Shown: positions 23,903-31,367 of the stretch, in pieces
Layout: each line of letters begins with the position of its first letter
How positions within the stretch are numbered: the first letter of the stretch is position 1
Assembly (NCBI RefSeq): GCF_001442625.1
Contig: NZ_LMZQ01000033.1
Span: 1 to 34,058 of the forward strand
Length of the DNA: 34,058 nucleotides
Direction of reading: 5' to 3'
Source: Pedobacter ginsenosidimutans
GTDB taxonomy: Bacteria > Bacteroidota > Bacteroidia > Sphingobacteriales > Sphingobacteriaceae
Notes under the pieces: generated by a model
Told to the model about the DNA's origin: nothing
Databases searched by the model: none
What the model saw: the letters and a program-made list of their open reading frames with translations, nothing else
Made by a program: the position numbers and the translations under genes

Positions 23903-25580
23903 AAACAACTAACTTTTTACTGGCTACCCGCCATATTAACCCTGCCGATATCAGAATTAGGCCACCAACAGCCATTACGGTTATTGAAAAATCCTTTGCG
24001 ATATACCCAAGTATTCCGATGCCTATCCCCACAATACCCATTGAAAGTGCAATAACACCTATCCCGAATTTATTTTGTTTTGCAGCCTCAATATGGAGGG
24101 CCGGATCTACAACCCGGACCGCGGTAAGCTCTTTTTCCTGCTCCATTTCTTCTACCTTAATGGAAATACGCCCCTTCGCTGTATAATATATTTCAAAAAA
24201 CAAAAGAACCGCTATGGGAATACCCATCCCCATGCAGGTTTCCATGGTACGGTCGAGCTTTAAACCCCATATACCGGGCATAATCACCTTAAAAAACAGG
24301 TTGATCAGCAATGATGCCACGGTGGCGGTAACGACTGAAAATCCGCTTTGACGTTTAGAAAAAAGTGTCCAGATGATTGGTGCAAACAATGCTCCCCCTG
24401 CAATAGAGGCAGTACTTAAAACCACTTCAACAATTCCTCCGGCGCTTGGAATCCAAATGGCTACAACAATTGTTAATACCCCAAAAACCAGGGTAAAGAA
24501 TCGGGCCATCCAGATCACTTCTTTTTCTGAAGCTTTCGGCCTGAGCAGGTTTTTATAAATATCCTGCGCAAAAACAGTCGAGGCCATATTAATCGTTGTA
24601 TTGGCTTTACTGGATGTAGCAGAAACCATTCCGGCAAGCACAAGCCCGATCAAACCTGCCGGCATTACTTTTTGGATCAACATCATGTATGCATCTTCAC
24701 TTTCCAGTCCCTGGAGATTTGGATTGATCACCCTGTAGATCATCGGTGGGATCATCCAGATAAAAGGACTTACAAAATACAATATGGTAAATATACCTGC
24801 TACCTTTTTTGAGTTTTTCTGGTTAGACACACTGGTATAACGTTGCACGTACGACCAGTTTCCACCGATATAAAAGGTCTGATAAACAATAAAAGCAAGC
24901 ATAAACCCAAAGGTATAGTCCTGGTTAAAAGGCTCAAAAAAATGTGGTGGGGCTTTTGCCACAAGGTTTGCCGGTCCGCCGATCTGGGAAAAAGCAATAG
25001 GGATCACAATCAGTACCGCTGCTGTAAGTATTACAAACTGAACTACGTCAGTCACTAAAACCGCCCATAATCCACCAGCAGCTGTATATACCACAATAAT
25101 CAACCCGATTACAATAATGCAGGTTTCCAGTGAATAAGGAGTGGCTACATGCACCATCTTACCAACCGGATACAATACTGCAGCAGTAGTGAACAGGCTG
25201 AGCAGTAAGGTCATATAGGTATAAAACTGTTTTTCGGCCGCACCGAAACGTTTGCCAATGTATTCAGCCGCGGTTGCAACCCCTGTTTTTTTCCATCTTC
25301 CGGCAATAAAAAAGGTGACAATTAAGCCACTGATGGCCATTGTTAACTGTATTGCATTGGCAACCAGCCCATGTTTATAAGCGATAGATCCCCAAACCAC
25401 AAAGGTTCCGGCCGAAAAATAGCTGATAAACAAGGATAAGCCATTGATCCACCAGGGTGTTTCTCCCCCGGCTTCGAAAAAAGCCTGTCCGCTTTTACTA
25501 CCCACACGGGTAAATGTAAGTCCGATACCGAATATAAGTAAGGCAAAAACCGCCATTACCACAAAATCTAATTTTCCCAT
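23901..25580 (-). CDS. Sodium:solute symporter (SSS family)
   Basis: The 559-residue inner-membrane protein has about 13-14 hydrophobic helices in the SSS (SLC5-like) pattern. It begins LDFVVMAVFALLIFGIGL and includes the family motif region around AAEYIGKRFG, a helix with TAAGGLWAVLVTDVVQF, and the later helix LVLAGMVSATSSKANTTINMASTVF carrying the Ser/Thr residues of a typical sodium site. It imports a sugar or related solute with Na+. In this operon the likely cargo is a monosaccharide or uronic-acid product. It starts 22 bp after the FAD oxidoreductase gene. No SusCD pair is seen in this locus, so its cargo may be small enough to cross by porins or come from the other locus. Confidence 0.9.
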   Translation of the reverse strand: MGKLDFVVMAVFALLIFGIGLTFTRVGSKSGQAFFEAGGETPWWINGLSLFISYFSAGTFVVWGSIAYKHGLVANAIQLTMAISGLIVTFFIAGRWKKTGVATAAEYIGKRFGAAEKQFYTYMTLLLSLFTTAAVLYPVGKMVHVATPYSLETCIIVIGLIIVVYTAAGGLWAVLVTDVVQFVILTAAVLIVIPIAFSQIGGPANLVAKAPPHFFEPFNQDYTFGFMLAFIVYQTFYIGGNWSYVQRYTSVSNQKNSKKVAGIFTILYFVSPFIWMIPPMIYRVINPNLQGLESEDAYMMLIQKVMPAGLIGLVLAGMVSATSSKANTTINMASTVFAQDIYKNLLRPKASEKEVIWMARFFTLVFGVLTIVVAIWIPSAGGIVEVVLSTASIAGGALFAPIIWTLFSKRQSGFSVVTATVASLLINLFFKVIMPGIWGLKLDRTMETCMGMGIPIAVLLFFEIYYTAKGRISIKVEEMEQEKELTAVRVVDPALHIEAAKQNKFGIGVIALSMGIVGIGIGILGYIAKDFSITVMAVGGLILISAGLIWRVASKKLVV

Positions 25581-25602
25581 TTAATTTATCTGCTATTTAG
25601 TA

Positions 25603-27882
25603 TTATTGATAACAACGCACGGAGAACAAAGCCGCAGGTACCTCGTCTGAAGGATGTTCCAAATATATCGTGAGACTCCTGGTATTTAAAGGCTCGGTTA
25701 ACTCAATGATGTTCCTGGTTTGATAATTATCGGTTTTAGTAAAAACAACGGTTCCTTTATCATCTTTAATTACATAATTCCTTACGCAAAACGGCATCAC
25801 ATTTTCCGGATGCCCCATTAGGACAGACTCCATCGGATGATCAAAATCAGTATCAAACAACAACTCGATCCGTTTAACGGTCTTGATTTCTTTCCAACTG
25901 ATGGTTAATGCCGGATTCTTATCCTTCCAGTCGGCCACCCATGCATTTGGCGCAGAAACGGGTCTATCTATACCATTGGTAACATTTGCAGCACCAAAAG
26001 CATTGATGCTATATTGATAGTTAAATGCAATATTGTGCCCTTCAGGCCTGCGCTTGGGGCACCAGAATTCAAACTCATCAACCCCGATATCCTCTGGTGG
26101 ACTTTGTTTTCCATAATTGGATACCTCCTTATTAATGGCGTTGAACACGGATAATAGCCCTGTAACCCGTTTCGTTGAGAAATGCAGTTTAACATCAGGA
26201 TTCTTCATAAAGGTAAGAAACGCATAACTTTCCTCAGGCATTACCGCATCAAAACTGATCTTCAGGCAATTGCGACCGACATTTATTGGCAGTGAAACTT
26301 TATCTATGGTTAGATCTGGCGTATGGTTGCTCTTTTTACTGCTGATCCTAAGTTCTACTTCCAGCTCCGTTGCCGCGTCTCCTTCTGCATGTACAACAAA
26401 GGTCCCGATTGCACCTGCTTTTAAGGGGATCATCTGTGCAACAGAAAACTCGAGTGGTTTAAACAGTTCACTTTCAGGAAGACCTGTCAGCAACAGCTCG
26501 GAGGATGCAGTAACCTGCGCACTGCGTACAAGATCGAGCGTATCATTGAGTACAAGATCCGGAATGTGATGCCCACTGCGCAGCAGCTCGGTCTGAAGTT
26601 CAGGTATAAATCCTTTATGGTAAATCTGCGCTGGCAACAGAGTTTTGTCTTTACAGATCTTCGCCGCCATGGCAACCGCCTGTGCAGCATGTGCCGCAGT
26701 GGCCATAACCCTTGTAGAGCCAAAGGCAACGTGTGTTGCACTGATAATCCTTCCTGCCAGAAATAGATTTTTGATGTTGCGACTGTATAAAGAGCGGTAG
26801 GGAATCTGATAAATACCCTTGCTATGCCATTGATTGCAACCGGGTTTCTCGCTGAACACCCCATCTGCCGGATGAAGATCTATGCTCCAGCCACCGAATG
26901 CAACAGCGTCATCATGCAGCTGCTGATTAACGATATCCTGTTGTTTGATGATGTATTCGCCTTCGAAACGGCGGCTCTCTCTTTTGCCCGGTATGGTACC
27001 TACCCATTCTAGCGTCAGGTTTTCGGCTTCGGGAAAATTGCCTGAGTTTTTTACATAATTCCAAGCACCATAGGCTACTTTCCAGAGTTCCCATTTTATT
27101 TTTTCTGTATCGTGTACCGTATCCAGTCTCCCCCCATACTCCAGCCACCAAAGTTTACACCCGTATTCTCTGGTATTAAAATTTCTAAACCTGGGCACTT
27201 TTGTAATATCATCCAGTGCATAGGAAGGGGCTACAAACTTTACAGGCTTGCCGGTATCCTTACTGTAAAAATACAGGCTATGGCCAAGCAGTTCCCCATA
27301 TTCTTTTGTAGGCGCAAACTTTTCTCCAAATTCTTCTTTGGCCTCTGCTCCCATTCTAAATGCCGCACCCGCCAAAAAAGCAACAATGCCATCTCCTGAT
27401 GCATCGCAAAAAAGTGGTGCGTGTATCATATATTCGGTAGAATTCTGACTGCAAAAGGCCTTTACGGCGCTCAATTCATCTGCAGCTGATTTCTCTACAT
27501 CATATACGCCGGTATTCAGCAATAAGGTAATATTAGGTTCTGAAACAACCTTATCAAGCAAAACCGTATCAAAAATCAACGGATTTCCTTCGGGGTTCCT
27601 GTACATATTTTCTACCATCAGTTCATCCACAACACCACCTTCTCTGGCCCAGCGGTTATTATTTCCCATATGTGATGTAGCGCCCAGCATCCATAACCTT
27701 ACCTCACTGCTCGCATTTCCGCCAAGCACGGGTCTGTCCTGAACCAGTACAACCTTTAACCCTTGCCTTGCAGCGGTAATTGCGGCACAGGTTCCTGATA
27801 CCCCGCCTCCTATAATGGCAATATCTGCCGCGAGTTCGTTAGATCGCAGCTGCCTCTTTTCGCCTCCTTGATTTGTGATCAT
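25603..27882 (-). CDS. FAD-dependent oxidoreductase with a C-terminal beta-sandwich extension
   Basis: The 759-residue protein has no signal peptide and is therefore likely cytoplasmic. Its N-terminal half is an FAD_oxidored-type flavoprotein: ADIAIIGGGVSGTCAA at about 19-34 (GxGxxG for the ADP part), VLGGNASSEVRLWMLG at about 56-71, FCDASGDGIVAFLAGA, and the second FAD contact NLFLAGRIISATHVAFGSTRVMAT near 385-408. The last 310 or so residues are not part of that domain and contain beta-rich segments. The final 140 look like a discoidin/F5-8-type fold (ANVTNGIDRP, SLTIYLEHPSDEVPAALFSVR). Related flavoproteins occur in many glycan loci, but their reactions are mostly undefined. Oxidation of an imported sugar or uronide is plausible from the adjacent symporter. 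Confidence 0.83.
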   Translation of the reverse strand: MITNQGGEKRQLRSNELAADIAIIGGGVSGTCAAITAARQGLKVVLVQDRPVLGGNASSEVRLWMLGATSHMGNNNRWAREGGVVDELMVENMYRNPEGNPLIFDTVLLDKVVSEPNITLLLNTGVYDVEKSAADELSAVKAFCSQNSTEYMIHAPLFCDASGDGIVAFLAGAAFRMGAEAKEEFGEKFAPTKEYGELLGHSLYFYSKDTGKPVKFVAPSYALDDITKVPRFRNFNTREYGCKLWWLEYGGRLDTVHDTEKIKWELWKVAYGAWNYVKNSGNFPEAENLTLEWVGTIPGKRESRRFEGEYIIKQQDIVNQQLHDDAVAFGGWSIDLHPADGVFSEKPGCNQWHSKGIYQIPYRSLYSRNIKNLFLAGRIISATHVAFGSTRVMATAAHAAQAVAMAAKICKDKTLLPAQIYHKGFIPELQTELLRSGHHIPDLVLNDTLDLVRSAQVTASSELLLTGLPESELFKPLEFSVAQMIPLKAGAIGTFVVHAEGDAATELEVELRISSKKSNHTPDLTIDKVSLPINVGRNCLKISFDAVMPEESYAFLTFMKNPDVKLHFSTKRVTGLLSVFNAINKEVSNYGKQSPPEDIGVDEFEFWCPKRRPEGHNIAFNYQYSINAFGAANVTNGIDRPVSAPNAWVADWKDKNPALTISWKEIKTVKRIELLFDTDFDHPMESVLMGHPENVMPFCVRNYVIKDDKGTVVFTKTDNYQTRNIIELTEPLNTRSLTIYLEHPSDEVPAALFSVRCYQ

Positions 27883-27909
27883 AAAAATATTCTGTCTTAT
27901 TTCTTTCTG

Positions 27910-28233
27910 TTATACTTTACACTTATAAAAGACTGCATCAAATTTTATAAATGCCCTAAAACCACTACCAATGGGCCTGACGTCGAATTTTTCAAAATAC
28001 CAGGCCGTTCCGGTATAAAAGAAATATCGTTTGTCGACAGAAAAAGAGTGTGGTACGGTAACCTTATCCAGTTTATTATCGGGGAAAGCCGGAGCTGCCC
28101 AGCCTTCATCTGCCCCTATCTTTAAAGGATCAAGGGCAAAAGACCAGGCACCGGAGAGCGACTGTATATTCGACTGGCCAAATGCAGCCATTGAAAATAC
28201 AATCAATATGATAGAGAGGATATGTTTTTTCAT
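27910..28233 (-). pseudogene. Truncated N-terminal part of a GH2 glycosidase
   Basis: An intact signal peptide (to AFGQ, residue 20) is followed by the start of the GH2 sugar-binding jelly roll: LSGAWSFALDP (about 25-35), VTVPHSFSVD, GTAWYFEKFDV, and FKFDAVFYKCKV-like wording, then TAA. The intact GH2 at 12962-14752 continues from the same point as CKVYLNGKE, so the break falls in the middle of a conserved strand. About 107 of some 600-900 residues remain and no active-site sequence is left. The FAD oxidoreductase ATG follows after 27 bp. The gene starts 8 bp after GH97, mirroring the GH97-GH2 order of the HTCS locus. Confidence 0.85.
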
Positions 28234-28241
28234 AATCAGAA

Positions 28242-30086
28242 TTAATTACCTGAGGGACTGATTTCCATCACCAGTCCGGCATTGGGGCCAATTACTGTTT
28301 TTTTAACATCAGTTGCATCAATTGTTGACGTTGTTCTCAAAAAACTGCCATTGGGTCCATCGTTTATCGCGATAACCTTATATTTTTTCTTCGTCTTTAA
28401 AAAATCTGCATTGAAAGAAATTTCTTTATTTTCCGTTGAACCATTAATTGCAGCGATATACCATGTATCTCCTTTCCTTCTTGCGAAGGCCGCAATTTCG
28501 CCGATGGCACTGCATTTAAGTACAATTGTTTCATCCCAGGTAACAGGTAGTTTTTTCAGCAAGGGAATAACAGGCTTAAACTGGCTATCTGCCAATAATT
28601 TTACCGGATTCTCAGCCATACACTGGAAGGAGGAATTAAACAGATAGAACAATGCTAACTGGTGAGTATTGGTGGTATTGGCCTTGTTAGAGAACAAGCC
28701 GGGGGTATAATCACCATGGCCGAGTACCAGCCTGGTAAAAGGTAGCGCAGCATTGTGCCAGGCCGGTATGGGTTCTTTCATGATATTCAGTTCCATCCCA
28801 CGGACCCCCTCCCTGGTCATTTCATTTGGATAGGTTTTACTTTCTCCTGTAGGCGCATGGCAGCCATGGAAGTTGACCATCAGTTTTCTTTCTGCACAGG
28901 CTTTTAAAAATCCGATTTCAAAATCAATCAGTTCTTTTGCCTCACTGTCCATAAAGTCTGTTTTTATACCAACAGCACCTGCATTGCGCACACTATCCAG
29001 AAAACTGTCTCTTTTTGAGGGGTCTCTAAGTGCTTTTGAGTTCTTCCATATCCATACGCCCACCTTTTTACCTGCTGCGAAACTGCATATTTCATTTAAC
29101 TGCTTCCATTTGTCGGGCCATATCGTTTCCCATCCCTCATCCAATAAAGTATATTCAAAATTCAGTTCGCTGGCAGCTGTTATGAATTTCATTTCTTCCT
29201 CAGGCTGCATATAGTTTTTATCCCTGGTGATCCAGCTCCAGACTGATCTTCCAGGTTTTATATAGCTTTGGTAAGCATACAATTGCTTATCTGGTTCAGG
29301 ATTCAGGTCATTGATCATCGTACTATTCACCAGCGTATTCAGGTCTGTGGCGTACAATAAAACCCTCCATGGCGTAATCAGGTTGCCCGTAACCTTAAAC
29401 CCGTTCTTTTCTGTAAAATCAACCTGTAATACCCTATTCTTCAAAGCCTTGAAACGCATTCCACTATAATTATACAAGGCCGCTTCGGTAAGCATTGCGT
29501 ATTTTTTACCCGGAAGTTCGAATAATAATGGTTTTCCCTGTACCGGCCCCTGGCTTGATATTATATCCAGGCTATCTGCCGTGGTATTTTGCCATAACCC
29601 TGCGTAACTTTTCAGCTTCCAGGCACTATTCCGCTCAAAAAACCATACCCTCGATTTTGGAAGCACAAAAGCTGTAAGCTCTTTGGTAACATATTGTGCT
29701 GTTTTACTATCGAAAATATACCGAAAGGCAGCCCCCTCATTTGAAAGCCGAAATTCGATGTTATATTTTCTTCCTGCTTCTTCTAACAACAATGTGTATA
29801 TATGATACACTTTATTTCCCGTACTGGCTGTACGCTTTGCTAAAATAGAAAGGCTGTTAACACGGCTCCCGTATGCAATGCCGTCAATAACCAGCCCCAT
29901 TGTGCCATTATTGACCAGTAACCGCTGACCAGCCTTTACGGTATAAAATAAACGTCCGTCACTTCGAGATATTTCAGCTGAAATATGACCAGCGGGACTG
30001 ATCATTTTAATTTCAGTATTCAAAACCTCCCCCTTCACTGCAGATACAAGAAGAAGTAGATTGATAAATAATATCGCTTTTTTCAA
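28242..30086 (-). CDS. GH97 glycosidase, retaining type (second copy), TTG start
   Basis: From TTG at 30086 the protein has 614 residues. The start is chosen because the signal sequence KKAILFINLLLLVSAVKG begins there, a TAA lies 11 codons upstream with no ATG between, and the next ATG (codon 28) would cut off the signal peptide. The GH97 fold is complete. GIKTDFMDSEAKE gives D377 as the expected retaining nucleophile and REGVRGMELN gives E432. Their spacing (55 residues) equals D415-E470 in the other GH97. EYTLLDEGWETIW marks an earlier strand. Alpha-galactosidase-type activity is the default guess, but the segment after the nucleophile (DSEAKE rather than DRDDQE) differs, so specificity may too. 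It is the first gene of the LacI-associated operon. Confidence 0.9.
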   Translation of the reverse strand: MKKAILFINLLLLVSAVKGEVLNTEIKMISPAGHISAEISRSDGRLFYTVKAGQRLLVNNGTMGLVIDGIAYGSRVNSLSILAKRTASTGNKVYHIYTLLLEEAGRKYNIEFRLSNEGAAFRYIFDSKTAQYVTKELTAFVLPKSRVWFFERNSAWKLKSYAGLWQNTTADSLDIISSQGPVQGKPLLFELPGKKYAMLTEAALYNYSGMRFKALKNRVLQVDFTEKNGFKVTGNLITPWRVLLYATDLNTLVNSTMINDLNPEPDKQLYAYQSYIKPGRSVWSWITRDKNYMQPEEEMKFITAASELNFEYTLLDEGWETIWPDKWKQLNEICSFAAGKKVGVWIWKNSKALRDPSKRDSFLDSVRNAGAVGIKTDFMDSEAKELIDFEIGFLKACAERKLMVNFHGCHAPTGESKTYPNEMTREGVRGMELNIMKEPIPAWHNAALPFTRLVLGHGDYTPGLFSNKANTTNTHQLALFYLFNSSFQCMAENPVKLLADSQFKPVIPLLKKLPVTWDETIVLKCSAIGEIAAFARRKGDTWYIAAINGSTENKEISFNADFLKTKKKYKVIAINDGPNGSFLRTTSTIDATDVKKTVIGPNAGLVMEISPSGN

Positions 30087-30135
30087 ATTTGATGTTTTTG
30101 ACCTTTTTACAGGCGAGATTTATAAATGGTTAATT

Positions 30136-30143
30136 CAAATATA
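30136..30143 (-). promoter_or_regulatory. TAnnTTTG box for the GH97 operon
   Basis: TATATTTG on the minus strand fits the Bacteroidota -7 consensus and lies 50 bp before the GH97 TTG start. A TTG (at 30172) is 28 bp upstream of it, longer than usual, so the -33 contact is doubtful. Confidence 0.4.
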
Positions 30144-30187
30144 AGGTACAATAAAAGAACCTCGCAGCTTTCAAAAAAGTTATTGTT

Positions 30188-30223
30188 TTGGGAACGGTCC
30201 CAATATTTGGGAACATTCCCAAA
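30188..30223. promoter_or_regulatory. Two tandem LacI-type operators between GH97 and lacI-family gene
   Basis: TTGGGAACGGTCCCAA (30188-30203) and TTTGGGAACATTCCCAAA (30206-30223) are two variants of the same palindrome, TGGGAAC/GTTCCCA, with centres 19 bp apart. The second is a perfect 18-bp inverted repeat. Symmetric sites of this size with a central pair of C/G-type bases are typical of LacI-family proteins. They lie 80 bp upstream of the lacI-type ATG and 45-80 bp upstream of the GH97 -7 box, so one regulator can act on both units. Confidence 0.75.
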
Positions 30224-30302
30224 ATCCTTTCCCCAATCAATTAATATGTTGTATATTGGAAATAATCAATTTTGTGATTGCATCATACCAGATATTTTAA
30301 CG

Positions 30303-31316
30303 ATGAAAAAGCACCAGGTTACCATTATAGATATTGCCAGGGCACTTAACCTGTCGAAATCAACTGTATCAAGGGTTTTAACAGGCCATGCCAATGTAAG
30401 CCTCAAAACCAGGGAAGCGGTATTGGAACTGGCAAAAAAGCTAGATTATCAAAAGAACATGCTTGCCATAAGCCTGATCAGTAAAAAAACAAATACCATA
30501 GGCATCATCGTTCCCGAGTTTTCGAGTTCCTATTTCCCACAGGTAATCATAGCCGCACAGGAAGTAGCTACCCAGGCTGGCTACAATACCGTTGTCAGCC
30601 AATCAAACGAAACCTACGAAACTGAAGTAGCTAACACCAAAGTGATGCTGGCTAACCAGGTTGATGGTATAATCGTATCTATTACCCGCGAGACCAAGAA
30701 CTATGACCACTTAAAGATCTTTGAAAGAAAGGGGATTCCAATCGTATTCTTCAACCGTGTATGCGATGAAATGAAAGTTCCCAAAGTAATTGTGGATGAT
30801 TTTGAGGGCGCTTACAATGCCGTTGATTATTTGATTAAAAATGGCAGAAAAAGAATTGCCCACCTTGCGGGTCCGGTTTCGTTGAGAATAAGTGAGCGCA
30901 GGTTGGATGGCTATAAATCTGCACTTAAGAAAAACAATATAGAAATAGATGAGGAACTCATCATTTCATACGATCTGGGCCTTTCGAAAGTTAAGATTTA
31001 TGTGAACCACCTGTTAAATATGGAAAACCCGCCCGATGCGATCTTTGCGGTAAACGATCCAACGGCAATAGAAGCCATTCAGGTTATCAAAAAAAGAGGC
31101 TTAAAAATTCCCGAAGATATTGCCATTATCGGCTTTAGCAACGATTATGCGTCGGCCCTGATGGCCCCCTCCTTAACAACTGTCGCTCAACCGATTGCAG
31201 AGATCGGGATGACCGCAGCCCAGTTGTTGATTGATCAGATCAACAGGGATGTGAGCGACTGGAAGGCCGTGACAAAAGTGCTGAAAACAGAACTGATCAT
31301 CAGGGAGTCAACCTGA
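30303..31316 (+). CDS. LacI-family transcriptional regulator
   Basis: With the ATG at 30303 the protein has 337 residues, the family's normal size. An in-frame upstream start at 30126 would add 59 unrelated residues and read through the operators, so I reject it. Residues about 5-50 form the LacI HTH and hinge (VTIIDIARALNLSKSTVSRVLTG...VSLKTREAV). Residues about 60-337 form the periplasmic-binding-protein-like sensor dimer (NTIGIIVPEFSSSYFPQVI, DGIIVSITRE, RIAHLAGP, PDAIFAVNDPTAIEA, IIGFSNDYASALMAPSLTTV). It should bind a sugar or uronate effector and the two palindromes upstream. It is divergent from the GH97 operon it most likely controls. Confidence 0.92.
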   Translation: MKKHQVTIIDIARALNLSKSTVSRVLTGHANVSLKTREAVLELAKKLDYQKNMLAISLISKKTNTIGIIVPEFSSSYFPQVIIAAQEVATQAGYNTVVSQSNETYETEVANTKVMLANQVDGIIVSITRETKNYDHLKIFERKGIPIVFFNRVCDEMKVPKVIVDDFEGAYNAVDYLIKNGRKRIAHLAGPVSLRISERRLDGYKSALKKNNIEIDEELIISYDLGLSKVKIYVNHLLNMENPPDAIFAVNDPTAIEAIQVIKKRGLKIPEDIAIIGFSNDYASALMAPSLTTVAQPIAEIGMTAAQLLIDQINRDVSDWKAVTKVLKTELIIREST

Positions 31317-31345
31317 AAACCTGTTGATATCCAAAAGGCTATTGT

Positions 31346-31367
31346 GGGAAATAAATATTATTTGCCC
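31346..31367. terminator. Hairpin between converging lacI-type gene and large secreted protein gene
   Basis: GGGAAATAA / TTATTT(G)CCC pair around a 3-nt loop with one bulged G, followed on the plus strand by the T-rich TTCCTTTTCTTT. The right arm overlaps the stop codon of the opposing gene. The stem is AT-rich and only moderately convincing. Confidence 0.35.

Noticed and set aside
26487..26864. 125-codon minus-strand frame inside the FAD oxidoreductase
   Set aside because: It lies in another frame of a well-supported gene and has a Cys/Arg-rich shadow composition.
30126..30302. Upstream extension of the LacI-type protein by 59 residues
   Set aside because: The extension runs through both operator palindromes and has no similarity to LacI proteins, which start just before the HTH.
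31346..31367. Hairpin as a strong bidirectional terminator
   Set aside because: The stem is AT-rich, has a bulge and overlaps a stop codon, so it is kept only as a low-confidence feature and not as a finding.
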